From Pseudomonadota bacterium (lineage in GTDB: Bacteria; Pseudomonadota; Alphaproteobacteria; Rhodospirillales; Magnetospirillaceae), in the NCBI GenBank assembly GCA_021847015.1, contig JAJZVW010000008.1, forward strand, positions 1 through 64,000: a stretch of DNA of 64,000 bases. Reading direction: 5' to 3'. How positions within the stretch are numbered: the stretch's first letter is position 1; every line of letters begins with the position of its first letter. Both the position numbers and the translations under genes were made by a program. Under the pieces are notes generated by a model. The model did not search any database. It had not been told where the DNA came from and saw nothing but the letters and a program-made list of their open reading frames with translations. This document shows, one piece after another, positions 23,720-33,050 of the stretch.

Positions 23720-23846
23720 GTGCGCCGACACGTTCAAAAGGCGCGCGATCTTTTGAACGTGTCGGCGCACAATTCACTGGTTTTGTGGGCCGATTCACCA
23801 GACAGAAGGTTCAGGCCCCTGAATCTTCTGTCTGGAGCGGGCCACT
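23720..23846 (+). repeat. Two-hairpin dispersed repeat, copy A
   Basis: Hairpin 1 has a perfect 21-bp stem (23720-23740 with 23750-23770) and a 9-nt loop; its 5' arm contains GCGCCGACACGTTCAAAAG. A 27-base linker containing TTTTGTGGGCCGATTCA follows. Hairpin 2 has an 18-bp stem with one G-T pair (23798-23815 with 23818-23835) and contains CCAGACAGAAG. The tail reads GGGCCACTA. A second copy lies at 38945-39071 with the same order, a nearly identical linker, and stems that differ but still pair. Neither hairpin has a T run, so this is not a simple terminator. Confidence 0.85.
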
Positions 23847-23857
23847 AAGGAGGACTC

Positions 23858-25372
23858 ATGAGCCGAGGGCGGGCAATCGCCGGCCTGTTCAATCGCCTGG
23901 TCGGGCCCATCGGCCGCCTGACCGGTGGGGCGGCCGCGCCGCCGCCTTCGGCCGTCGCGGCCGGCCCGCTCACCGAGCGGCTGACCGACGAAGCCTTCCG
24001 GCTCGCCATGGAATCGCTGGCCAAGGAGGAGGACGGCAAGTTCCGAACCCGCCTTCACGTCGTGTCCCTGATCGAGTTTCGGGAAGCCGTGGGAGACAAG
24101 TGGGGGCGGCTCGCCGATAAGGTGCTGCTGATCGCGGACGGGGTCATCCATCAGCATCTGGGAGGCGGAAACCTGTCCACCCGGCCCGGCGGCGATTTTT
24201 TCGTGCTGGTGTTCCGCACCTGTCTGGAACCGGAGGCCCGGCGGCGCACGCGCGCCATCGCCGGGGATCTTGGGACCCGGCTGGTTGGCGATCAGCTGGT
24301 CGGGTTGGACCGGCCGCAAATCCTGAGCCTGGATGTGATGGCCGCCGATGCGGTAAAGGACGACGGCAGCCTCGACCTTGCCGCGATCGAGGCGGCCATC
24401 GACGCCCATCGCGCTTCGCGGGCGCGGCGGCCGAGGGAAACGGGCCCGGGCCAGGCCGCGGAGGCGTCTCTTCCCACAAGCCCCACCGCGCTCCGCTCGC
24501 CCGTGGACGGCGACGCCATCGGGGAGCCGGGATGGGAGGCGGCGGGGAGCGGGAGCAAGGGAGGCGACGATCCGGAGTGGCAACGTGCGGCGTCCGCCGC
24601 CGCCGCTGTTGCCGGCCAAGGCGTGCCGCCCCTTGGGTCCGGCACGCATCTGTCGGTGGTCTGGCGCCCCACTTGGCTGGCCGCGGCGGACGCCATCGCG
24701 GGGTATCACGCCCGGATCGTCCGCAGTGACGGCGACGCGGACGTCACCCGCGAGGGGGCCGATGCCTATCCGCCGGATGCGGCCTCGTGCGCGGTGCTGG
24801 ATCGCGCGGCGGTGGCCGACGTCGCTCGCGTGCTCACGGCCCGGATGGCGGCCGATTCCGTTTCGGTCATCCTTTCCCTGCATTGGCACACCGTGTCCTC
24901 GGTCCAGCGTTCCGTCGTCGCCGGAGCGCTGTCCAATCTTGGTGTTTCCAGCCGGTCCAGCCGGTTGTTGATCGAGATTTTCGGAGTTCCCGCGGGCACC
25001 TCGCGGCGTGACCTTTCCGACACCGTCGGCGCGGTACGGAGCTTGAGCCGGCAGGTGGCGCTGCGCCTGCGGCCGGGCGACGATCCGCTTCTGGGCATGG
25101 CGGCCAGGGGCGGGGTGTCCATGGTCGGCATCGATATCGGCGCTCGGGCGGACGGGAGGGGCGTTCCGGCCGGCCTCGCGTGGCTTCGTGACGGAGCCGG
25201 GAAAGCACGGCTGCCGGCCTACGTCTGGGGCGTGCAGGACCGTTCCCATCTGGTGTTCGCCCTGGAGAACGGGTTCGCCATGATCAACGGCCCGGCGCTG
25301 AAGGGCGATCAGCCCCGGCCGGCGAGCGTTCTTTCGGCGCCGAAGGCGCGCTTGCTCGATTCCGGGGCGTGA
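23858..25372 (+). CDS. Degenerate GGDEF/EAL-like protein, function unknown
   Basis: The protein has 504 residues and no membrane segment. After a Pro/Ala-rich start, residues 40-160 resemble a diguanylate-cyclase fold with RPGGDFFVLVF where RxGGDEFxxxL is expected (GGDFF at 111-115); loss of the acidic residue would make it inactive. A low-complexity Pro/Gly/Ser linker spans about 190-265. The C-terminal third (VSVILSLHWHTV, SRLLIEIFGVP, GVSMVGIDIG) resembles an EAL domain without catalytic residues. This reading is by eye and could be wrong; a profile-profile search is the test. AAGGAGGAC precedes the ATG. Its stop overlaps the next start (TGATG). Confidence 0.6.
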   Translation: MSRGRAIAGLFNRLVGPIGRLTGGAAAPPPSAVAAGPLTERLTDEAFRLAMESLAKEEDGKFRTRLHVVSLIEFREAVGDKWGRLADKVLLIADGVIHQHLGGGNLSTRPGGDFFVLVFRTCLEPEARRRTRAIAGDLGTRLVGDQLVGLDRPQILSLDVMAADAVKDDGSLDLAAIEAAIDAHRASRARRPRETGPGQAAEASLPTSPTALRSPVDGDAIGEPGWEAAGSGSKGGDDPEWQRAASAAAAVAGQGVPPLGSGTHLSVVWRPTWLAAADAIAGYHARIVRSDGDADVTREGADAYPPDAASCAVLDRAAVADVARVLTARMAADSVSVILSLHWHTVSSVQRSVVAGALSNLGVSSRSSRLLIEIFGVPAGTSRRDLSDTVGAVRSLSRQVALRLRPGDDPLLGMAARGGVSMVGIDIGARADGRGVPAGLAWLRDGAGKARLPAYVWGVQDRSHLVFALENGFAMINGPALKGDQPRPASVLSAPKARLLDSGA

Positions 25373-26796
25373 TGCGGACTGCCGTGCTTGGCGGCCGGTT
25401 CGCCGCCCTGTCGTCATCGGCGCTGCTGGGCGTGATCGCCGGCATCGGCATCGGCGCGATGACCGGGTGGTCCGGCGGCGAGGTCTTCGCCTCGGCGGCC
25501 CTGCTCGTCTACCTGGGGGTGGAGGCGCCCAAGGTGGGGCTTTTCGGCCGCACGGTGTTGGGGATCGCCCTGGCCGTCGCGGCGGCGGCGGTCGCGGTGT
25601 TGCCGCATCCCGCCCGAACCGTGATTCACGGCCTGGGCGAGGCGGCGTCCCTGGCGGGGCTGTTCGCGGCGGTGGGGTTCCTGCGCGAGGCCGCCGAGAG
25701 TTCGCGGCTGGTGCGGGACTGCGGCATCCTGATGGTCAACCAGCCCCCCGGCCGGCGCTATCTTGTCCTCACCTTGGGCAGCCAGTTGATTTCGGTGGTG
25801 CTGAATTTCGGCGTGCTGCCTTTGCTGGGCACCATGGTGATGGGCGCCAATTCCGCCGAGGCCGCCGGGGGGGACCTGCGCATCGTCGCCATTCGCCAGC
25901 AAAGGATGATGACGGCTCTCTTGCGCGGGTTCGCGGTGATGACGGTGTGGTCGCCCCTGTCGGTATCCTTCGCCGTCACCCAAAGCGTGGTCCACGACGT
26001 GCCGTGGGAACGTCTGCTGCCCCAGCAGATCGTCCTCGCGTTCCTGCTGATGGTGCTGGGGTGGCACCTCGATCGCGTCGCCTTCGACCGTGCGCCGCCA
26101 CGGTCGTGCGCTCCGGCGGGCGGATGGGGGCCGCTGGTCCGGCTTGGCCTGCTGATCGGCGCGGTGGTGGCGGCCGCGGTGGCGGTCGCCGTGGTTCTGG
26201 GCGTGCCTGTGGTTACGAGCACCGTTTTGGCGGTGCCGGCGGCGGCGCTGGTTTGGCTGGCGGTCCAGCACCGCCGGCAGGGGGTGGCGGGTGCGGTGGC
26301 GGCGGCCGGCGAGTTGCTGGCCCGCCGGCTGAGGGTCAGCCTTCCGGGCTTTCGCAATGAAATCGCGCTGCTCGGCGGGGCGATGTTCCTGGGCTCGGTG
26401 GCGTCGGCCCTCATCGCCCCCGAACTTGCGGCGGGCCGGCTGGCCATGCTGGGGGTGCCGCCGGTCGTGCTGGCGATCCTGCTGGCGTGGTCGGTGATGG
26501 GCTTGGCCCGTTTCGGCGTGCCGCAGATCCTGACGGTGTCGCTGTTGGGCGGGGCCTTCGCCGACCCCGGGCGTCCTGGCCCCGATTCGCTGGTCCTGGC
26601 GAGCGGTTTGATGGGTGCCTGGGCGCTGTCGGCCTGCACCACCCCGGTGGGGGCCGCGATCCTCAGCGTGTCTCGCCTTTCGGGGGTGCCGATGCAGACC
26701 ATCGCCCGGGACTGGAACGGCCGCTTCGTGCGACTGGGCGGGCTTCTGCTCGGTCTTTGGATGCTCTGCCTGCACGGAATATTCGGGACAGGCTGA
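25372..26796 (+). CDS. Polytopic inner-membrane protein, function unknown
   Basis: This 474-residue protein has about twelve hydrophobic stretches in a transporter-like layout. I do not recognise a family. The loop DCGILMVNQPPGRRYLVLTL and the second-half segment LSACTTPVGAAILSVSRLSG look conserved and could be re-entrant or substrate loops, as in the ion-transporter superfamily, but this is only resemblance. The ATG at 25372 shares one base with the stop of the upstream degenerate GGDEF/EAL-like gene (TGATG), so the two are very likely coupled and may work together. Confidence 0.7.
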   Translation: MRTAVLGGRFAALSSSALLGVIAGIGIGAMTGWSGGEVFASAALLVYLGVEAPKVGLFGRTVLGIALAVAAAAVAVLPHPARTVIHGLGEAASLAGLFAAVGFLREAAESSRLVRDCGILMVNQPPGRRYLVLTLGSQLISVVLNFGVLPLLGTMVMGANSAEAAGGDLRIVAIRQQRMMTALLRGFAVMTVWSPLSVSFAVTQSVVHDVPWERLLPQQIVLAFLLMVLGWHLDRVAFDRAPPRSCAPAGGWGPLVRLGLLIGAVVAAAVAVAVVLGVPVVTSTVLAVPAAALVWLAVQHRRQGVAGAVAAAGELLARRLRVSLPGFRNEIALLGGAMFLGSVASALIAPELAAGRLAMLGVPPVVLAILLAWSVMGLARFGVPQILTVSLLGGAFADPGRPGPDSLVLASGLMGAWALSACTTPVGAAILSVSRLSGVPMQTIARDWNGRFVRLGGLLLGLWMLCLHGIFGTG

Positions 26797-26891
26797 AACT
26801 CTGCCATCAGAGGGAGCGTTGGGCATTTGCCGACCGGCCTTCCTGATTCTACACTGAGCGCTCGAAAGAGGTGTGGGGTAAAGGGCGGGCG

Positions 26892-29800
26892 ATGCGCATC
26901 ACCAGGAAGGTTCTCGTCTCGGCCGGCGCGATGGTTGTGGCCGTGCTGCTCCTGCTGCTGGTGGTGGTGCCGGCCCTGATCGATTGGGACAGCTACAAGG
27001 GCGAGCTTTCGGCGCGCCTTGAAGACGCGCTTGGCCGCAAAGTCGCCATCGCCGGTCCCCTTCGCATCCGCCTGCTGCCGTCTCCCGCCATCACCGCCCA
27101 CGATGTGTCCCTCGCCAACCTCCCGGGAGCGCAGCCGGACACCATGGCGTCGGTCAAGGCACTGTCCTTGAGCGTGCGGCTGATGCCGCTGCTGGGCGGA
27201 AACGTCGTTATCACATCCCTGGCGCTCGACCGGCCGGTCATCCATCTCCAGCGGCTGCCCGACGGGCGCGCCAATTGGCGGTTCACGTCTCCGGGGACGC
27301 CGGACGGCGCGGCGACCGGGGCGGGGCCGTCCGCGGCCGGGCCCAAGCGCGTCGTGGATATCCACGCGCTGACGGTGACGGATGGGGTCGTCACCTGGCA
27401 GTCGGGCGAGGGGGCGCCGTTGACGGTCGATGCCCTGAATGCCCGGGTGGCGATGAAGACCATCTCCGGTCCTTTCGCCGCCAAGGTTTCCGGGCGCATT
27501 CGCGGCATTCCGGTGAATGTCGATGCCTCGCTCGGCGCGCTTGAGGTGAATAACGGCGCGGCGCCGCTGCTGCTGAAGGTCGATCTGCCGTCGGCGGACA
27601 CCAAGCTGACGCTTGGCGGCATGCTGAGTTCCCTGACCGCCGGCCGGATGGTCAGCGGCCATCTGAACGTCGAGGTTGCCGATCCCGCGCGGTTGTCGGC
27701 GGTATTGGGCGGGCCGGCCGCCCTGCCGCTGCCCGGGGCGGTCACCGCCGCAGGCACGCTGGCGGCAAGCGGCGAGGACGCCTCTCTCAAGGAACTGGCC
27801 ATCACCGTCGGCCACACCCGCGCGACCGGCAACATCACCGCCGAACTCAGCGGAACCCCCCGAGTGGACGTGTCGTTGACCGTGCCCAGCCTCGACGTGG
27901 ACGAATGGCTCGGCCAGGGGGCGTCGTCCGCGGCCGCGCCCGCCAGCCCGGCGGCAAACGCCTCCGGCTCCCCCTCCGCTCCCGCTGCCGGCCCGGACGA
28001 GGGGTTCAGCCTGCCCGCCGGCCTGTCCGTTACCGCGGCGCTGGCGGTTGACGCGGCATCCTGGCGGGGCAAGGTGATCCGCCAGACCCGCATCGACGGC
28101 ACCCTCGACAAGGGTGCGCTGGCGCTCACCCATCTGACGGCTCTGCTGCCCGGAGACACCACCCTGACCGGAGAGGGTACGCTTGCGCCGCGCCAGGGCC
28201 GGCCAGCCTTCGATGGGCATCTGGAGACCTCGTCCAGCGATCTCCGGACGCTGCTGGCATGGCTGGGTATGGATATCTCCGCCGTTCCCGGCGATCGGCT
28301 GCGCCGGTTCACGGCCGCCGCCGGGGTGACCGGGGATCCCGCGCAAGCGACGCTGCGGGATATCGATCTGACCGTCGACGACGTCCACGCGACCGGCCAA
28401 GTGTCCGCGCGCCTGGGTGCGCCCCGGCCGTCCTACGCCTTAGCCGCCGCCGTCGACACCCTGAATCTGGATTCCTACCTGCCCGGCGGGCCGAATGCGG
28501 GGGCGGGGAATGCCGCGGCGCGGGGCGGACGGGAAAATCCCGTCCCTGCCGCGGCCGTTCCGGCAAAGCCCGCCGCGACGGGCGTTCCCGTCGATCTGGA
28601 CGTGTCCGCGGATGTCTCCGTCCGGCATTTGACGGTCCGGGGCATCCCGGCGGATGCGGTCAAGCTGGAAGGCAGGTTGAACGGGGGGAACCTCGGCGTG
28701 CGGGATGCCGAAGCGGTCGTGGCGGGAACGCAGGCAAGCCTGTCCGGCACGGTGCGGGGCCTCGGCCAGGGAATCCCGCAACTGGACGGCGTGGTCTTCG
28801 AAATGGACAGTCCGCGGCCCGGCCGCCTTCTGGGCGTGCTCAGCGGTACCCGTTCGGATTTCCTCGACCGCCTTGGCGCGGTGACCGCCGACGGCACCCT
28901 GTCGGGTGGATTGGATACTCTGACGGCCAAGCTGCGCGCGCTTTCCGACGGCTTCGAGGCCAGCGCGCAGGGCACCATCGGCGACGTGCGGACGGCGCCC
29001 CGCTATCAGATGGCCTTGGCGGCCAGCGCCCCCAGCACCGCGCAGGCATTGCATTTCCTTTTGCCGACCTACCGGCCGCAGGGCCGGATCGGGCCTTTCA
29101 CCGCGGCGGCGAAACTCGACGGCGACGCCAAAGGCGCTCAGGTTTCCGGCATCGACATCCGCGCCGGCGAGGCGCATGTCACCGGCTCGGCGGCGCTCGC
29201 CCTGGGCGGCGCCCGCCCGGCGGTCACCGCCACCCTGGCCGGCAACGCCATCACCCTCGATCCGTTCCTGTCGGCCGAGCGGACCGGCGCGGCGGCGGTG
29301 CCGGAGCGGCGGGGCGGGTCGCGTCCTCATCCGGCGATCGTTCCGGCGGCGGCGAAGAGCACGGCCGACAATGCGCCCTGGTCGACCGAGCCGCTGGATC
29401 TTTCCTTGCTGCAAACCATGGACATGCGCGCCGACGTCCGCGCCGACGCGGTGACCTGGAAAGGCTGGAGGATGGACAATCCTCAGGCCCATGTCGTCAT
29501 CGACAACGGCGCGATCCAGCTCGACAAGCTGACGGGCAAGCTGTTGGGAGGGGATATGTCCCTGGCGTTGCGGCTTGCCGGCGGTGCCCTGCCGCAGCTG
29601 TCCGGCAGCCTGTCCATCGCCGGCGCCAATCTCAGCCAGGCCAAGCTGGGTTCGGGAAGCATCCAGCTCACCCAGGGGACGATGGATACCGATGCCCGTT
29701 TCAGCGCCACCGGCCGGTCATCGGCCGAGATGGCGTCGCACCTGGGCGGCGACGGGCGGTTTTCCGTCAAGGACGGCGTCGTCAGCGGGTTCGATCTGCC

Positions 29801-30311
29801 GGCGGTGAATCAGCAGCTCCAGCATATCCAGAACATCGGCAACCTGCTGGTTCTCGCGCAAACGGCCCTGTCGGGAGGCACGACCGGCTTTTCATCCCTC
29901 ACCGGCACCGCCCAGGCCCAGAACGGCGTGGTCACCACGCGCGACACCAAACTGAACGCCCAGGGCGGGGCGGCGACGGCGGAGGCGGCGGTGGATCTGC
30001 CCCGCTGGACGATCAATTCCCGCATCGCCTTCCGCTTGGCCGACAGCACCGCGCCGCCCTTGGGCCTGCGCTTCGAGGGGCCCCTGGACAATCCCCGCAA
30101 GATCATCGACATCAACGAGTTGCAACGCTATCTGGTGGAACGCGGTCTGGGCAAGGCGCTCAAGGGGAAGGGCGGCTCGTTGCAGGACCTGCTGGGCGGC
30201 GTGACCGGCGCCCCGCAGCAGCAACAGCAGCAGCCCGGCCAAGCCCAGCCGCAGCAGCAATCCCCCCAGCAAATGCTCCAGAACCTGCTGAAGGGGTTGG
30301 GCGGCAAGTAG
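26892..30311 (+). CDS. AsmA-family envelope protein
   Basis: This 1139-residue AsmA-family protein has one N-terminal membrane anchor (residues 10-30) and a large periplasmic part. The segment LGRKVAIAGPLRIRLLPSPA is the typical AsmA start. A DUF3971-like C-terminal region contains NLSQAKLGSGSIQLTQGTMD. The last 45 residues are Gln/Pro-rich. AsmA-like proteins are thought to bridge the periplasm and move phospholipids to the outer membrane. The ATG at 26892 is chosen because the hydrophobic anchor follows it directly. The gene is convergent with trpB2 with only 20 bases between stops. Confidence 0.9.
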   Translation: MRITRKVLVSAGAMVVAVLLLLLVVVPALIDWDSYKGELSARLEDALGRKVAIAGPLRIRLLPSPAITAHDVSLANLPGAQPDTMASVKALSLSVRLMPLLGGNVVITSLALDRPVIHLQRLPDGRANWRFTSPGTPDGAATGAGPSAAGPKRVVDIHALTVTDGVVTWQSGEGAPLTVDALNARVAMKTISGPFAAKVSGRIRGIPVNVDASLGALEVNNGAAPLLLKVDLPSADTKLTLGGMLSSLTAGRMVSGHLNVEVADPARLSAVLGGPAALPLPGAVTAAGTLAASGEDASLKELAITVGHTRATGNITAELSGTPRVDVSLTVPSLDVDEWLGQGASSAAAPASPAANASGSPSAPAAGPDEGFSLPAGLSVTAALAVDAASWRGKVIRQTRIDGTLDKGALALTHLTALLPGDTTLTGEGTLAPRQGRPAFDGHLETSSSDLRTLLAWLGMDISAVPGDRLRRFTAAAGVTGDPAQATLRDIDLTVDDVHATGQVSARLGAPRPSYALAAAVDTLNLDSYLPGGPNAGAGNAAARGGRENPVPAAAVPAKPAATGVPVDLDVSADVSVRHLTVRGIPADAVKLEGRLNGGNLGVRDAEAVVAGTQASLSGTVRGLGQGIPQLDGVVFEMDSPRPGRLLGVLSGTRSDFLDRLGAVTADGTLSGGLDTLTAKLRALSDGFEASAQGTIGDVRTAPRYQMALAASAPSTAQALHFLLPTYRPQGRIGPFTAAAKLDGDAKGAQVSGIDIRAGEAHVTGSAALALGGARPAVTATLAGNAITLDPFLSAERTGAAAVPERRGGSRPHPAIVPAAAKSTADNAPWSTEPLDLSLLQTMDMRADVRADAVTWKGWRMDNPQAHVVIDNGAIQLDKLTGKLLGGDMSLALRLAGGALPQLSGSLSIAGANLSQAKLGSGSIQLTQGTMDTDARFSATGRSSAEMASHLGGDGRFSVKDGVVSGFDLPAVNQQLQHIQNIGNLLVLAQTALSGGTTGFSSLTGTAQAQNGVVTTRDTKLNAQGGAATAEAAVDLPRWTINSRIAFRLADSTAPPLGLRFEGPLDNPRKIIDINELQRYLVERGLGKALKGKGGSLQDLLGGVTGAPQQQQQQPGQAQPQQQSPQQMLQNLLKGLGGK

Positions 30312-30331
30312 ATTTGCCGCCCTCTCGGGCA

Positions 30332-31690
30332 TCAGCCGACCGTTGGCAGGCCATGGAGCGCGCGGGCCAGTTCCCCTTCGTCGTAGGCCAGGTCCGTCAG
30401 CTTGCCGGCGAAGTAGTCGGTGTAGGCCTGCATGTCGAAATGGCCGTGGCCCGACAGGTTGAACAGGATCGTGCGCGGCTTGCCTTCGGCCTTGGCCACC
30501 AGCGCCTCGTCGACGGCCGCCTTGACCGCGTGCGAGGATTCCGGCGCCGGCACGATGCCCTCGTTGCGGGCGAAGGTGACGGCGGCGGCGAAACATTCGG
30601 TCTGGTGGTAGGCGCGAGCTTCGATCAGGCCCAGTTCCTTGACGTGGCTGACAATGGGCGCCATGCCGTGATAGCGCAGCCCGCCGGCGTGGGAGCCGGG
30701 CGGCATGAAGGTCGACCCCAGGGTGTGCATCCGTACCAACGGCGTCAGATGTCCCGTATCGCCGAAATCGTAGGCGTAGGTGCCGCGGGTCAGGCTCGGG
30801 CACGAGGCGGGCTCGACCGCGACGACGCGCAAGGCGGCGCCCTTCAGCTTTTCGCGGAGGTAAGGGAAGGCGAGGCCCGCGAAGTTGGAGCCGCCGCCGG
30901 TGCAGGCGATGACCACGTCGGGGCTGTCCCCGGCCATCTCCATCTGGCGGATGGCTTCCTCGCCGATGACGGTCTGATGCAGGCAGACGTGGTTCAGCAC
31001 GCTACCCAGCGCGTATTTGGTGTCGTCCCGGCCGGCGGCGATCTCCACGGCCTCGGAGATGGCGATCCCGAGCGAACCGTTGCTCTCGGGGTCCCGCTCC
31101 AGGATGGCGCGGCCCGACGCGGTGAGCGGCGAGGGGCTGGGGATGCATTTGGCGCCATAGGTCTCCATCAGGGCGCGGCGATACGGTTTCTGTTCGTAGG
31201 AGATCTTCACCATGAAGACCTCCACCTCCAGCCCGAACAGCGACCCGGCGAAGGCGAGCGAGCTGCCCCATTGGCCGGCGCCGGTCTCGGTGGACAGGCG
31301 CTTGACGCCCTCGTGCTTGTTGTAGAAGGCCTGGGGCACCGCGGTGTTGGGCTTGTGGCTGCCGGCGGGCGAGACGCCCTCGTACTTGAAGTAGATGCGG
31401 GCAGGGGTGTCCAGGGCCTTTTCCAGCCGCCGCGCCCGCACCAAGGGCGAAGGGCGCCACAGCCGGTAGACTTCGCGCACCGGCTCGGGGATGTCGATCC
31501 AGCGTTCGGTGGACACCTCCTGGAGGATCACCGCCATGGGGAAGATGGGCGCGAGGTCGTCGGGTCCGATGGGTTGGCCCGTCCCGGGATGCAGCGGCGG
31601 CGCCAACGGCACCGGCAGGTCGGCGGCCAGGTTGTACCAAGCCTTGGGCAGCATCTCTTCGGGCAGCAGGTACTTGGTGATGTCGCTCAT
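30332..31690 (-). CDS. trpB2: TrpB2-type tryptophan synthase beta chain
   Basis: This 452-residue PLP enzyme of the TrpB2 class condenses indole and serine, or related substrates, without needing TrpA in most cases. Residues are the PLP lysine Lys113 in [11 protein letters not shown] and the phosphate loop [11 protein letters not shown]. Extra N-terminal residues ([18 protein letters not shown]) separate TrpB2 from ordinary TrpB. The ATG at 31690 follows GGGGGGAGAAGA. No trpA is next to it, which fits a salvage or moonlighting role. A canonical trpB should exist elsewhere in the genome. Confidence 0.9.
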   Translation of the reverse strand: MSDITKYLLPEEMLPKAWYNLAADLPVPLAPPLHPGTGQPIGPDDLAPIFPMAVILQEVSTERWIDIPEPVREVYRLWRPSPLVRARRLEKALDTPARIYFKYEGVSPAGSHKPNTAVPQAFYNKHEGVKRLSTETGAGQWGSSLAFAGSLFGLEVEVFMVKISYEQKPYRRALMETYGAKCIPSPSPLTASGRAILERDPESNGSLGIAISEAVEIAAGRDDTKYALGSVLNHVCLHQTVIGEEAIRQMEMAGDSPDVVIACTGGGSNFAGLAFPYLREKLKGAALRVVAVEPASCPSLTRGTYAYDFGDTGHLTPLVRMHTLGSTFMPPGSHAGGLRYHGMAPIVSHVKELGLIEARAYHQTECFAAAVTFARNEGIVPAPESSHAVKAAVDEALVAKAEGKPRTILFNLSGHGHFDMQAYTDYFAGKLTDLAYDEGELARALHGLPTVG

Positions 31691-31872
31691 TCTTCTCCCC
31701 CCATGGCGCGAGCCGTCCCTTGCGGACAGGTGCGGCTGCCAGTGTAACCGAGGCCGGGGGCCAGGCAAGGCTTCGGCGCCGCACGATTTTTCCCCCGGAT
31801 TTTTCCCTTGCGCACCCCGCCGGAACGAACTATAAAGCCGGCCTCTTCGGCGGGTTCCAACCCCGACGCGAC

Positions 31873-31948
<76 letters not shown>

Positions 31949-31966
31949 AGTTTCAGGTGGGAAATG

Positions 31967-32003
31967 AAGGGGTTAGACCGGAGACGGTCTAACCCCTTTT
32001 TCT
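31967..32003 (+). terminator. Terminator after tRNA-Lys
   Basis: A perfect 14-bp stem, AAGGGGTTAGACCG / CGGTCTAACCCCTT (31967-31980 with 31985-31998), has a GAGA loop and is followed by TTTTTC. It is a very strong intrinsic terminator. Confidence 0.95.
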
Positions 32004-32574
32004 TCGATAAGTGTCCAGTAAGCACCGAATTCATGGCCAGCCATGCGTCTGCCGCATGGCTCGGTCGGCTGCCGGCCATCGCAGATGCGCGTAGATGGGG
32101 TGGGGATCAGGTCCGGCGATGGTTGTAAGGCAAGATAAAGCAATGGCACCAAGGTGCCGTTAAGTCCTTGTCTGTACATCATTTTTTATGAAGCCAAGGC
32201 GTCCGGGATGGTGCCATTTTGGCTCCATCCCGTCGGTCGCCCCCTCTACTACGATCGCGAAGGATCTGACGGGAGCGCTGGGGATGTGTACCGCTGCCGA
32301 AGCAGCCGGTTTCATCGGTGCCTGGCAGCAGGAGAGCCGGGCCGGAGCCGGCTGTCAAGGGGCTGACGCCCGCCTTCGGCGGCGGCCTGATGGCCGCCCT
32401 TGACAGCCCGCCTCCTGTGCCCGGCAGAGGCTTGCCATGCGCCGATGGATGGGAGGAATGAAGTTCAACCTTCCGGACTGTTCCACTGTAGGCGGCGATC
32501 CGGCGGAGGGAGAGGGCAACAACGCTCCCTTCCTCCCGGACGGGTCGGCACCTGGCGCCGATCAACGCGCCTTG
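32004..32574. other. Gene-free segment with inverted repeats next to the tRNA
   Basis: No convincing gene is seen in these 571 bases. They hold several palindromes: GGCACC-AA-GGTGCC (32145-32158); CGGGATGG with CCATCCCG (32204-32211/32225-32232), whose interior also pairs (GCCA/TGGC); and GGCTGTCAAGG with CCTTGACAGCC (32350-32360/32398-32408), around a GC-rich core with CCGCC-TTCG-GCGG. The region lies between tRNA-Lys and a truncated phage gene and looks like island or prophage debris. Confidence 0.5.
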
Positions 32575-33050
32575 CTAGGGATTGCCCCCCGAGTGGGCGA
32601 GGCGGGCGCTCTGCACGATGGCGGCAAGGTCGGCGCCGGTGGCCTCACCCTTCGCCACCTTGCCCAGCCGACGGCCCAAGTCGATCTGCCGATTGAGGAA
32701 ATGGTTCCAGAAGGCCATGAACATGGTGGTGGCCTTCCAAAACTCGTTGCCGCGCATCACCTCGGCCATGTCCATGATCCGGCCACCACCGTGGGCGTTG
32801 CGAACCACCTTGTCGGCGCCCATACCTTCGGCCATCCCCTTGTGGTAGGCCCCGATCCAGGTGGGCAGCGCCGAGCCCATGTCGAGCATGCCCAGCATGT
32901 GGAAGGCCGAGCGCTGCCAGTCGCGCACCAGCGGCATGACCTTGCCGGTGCCCAACTCCTTCAGCGCGCCCTGGGCTATCCCCGCATAGCCCATGGCAAG
33001 ACGCAGTTTAAACCAGCGCGCGTCGTGCGCCTTCGCTTGGTCGAGGCCCG
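32575..33050 (-). pseudogene. C-terminal fragment of a phage-type large protein
   Basis: The frame encodes LPTWIGAYHKGMAEGMGADK followed by VVRNAHGGGRIMDMAEVMRG, NEFWKATTMFMAFWNHFLNR and the end ARLAHSGGNP. This pattern matches the C-terminal part of very large phage or prophage polyvalent proteins as I know them from general experience; I cannot confirm it by search. The frame has no start suited to a full protein and runs into the 3' end of the MFS gene at about 33050, where homology would be cut. An internal ATG at 32994 could still give 139 residues. It looks like a prophage remnant. Confidence 0.5.

Noticed and set aside
28259..31747. A 1162-codon frame across asmA and trpB2
   Set aside because: It is out of frame with asmA and antisense to trpB2, and is rich in Arg and Gly with no recognisable domain.
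32163..32171. AGTCCTTGT as a second tRNA attachment-like site
   Set aside because: Only nine bases match the tRNA T arm. The 28-base match at 41005 is far better.
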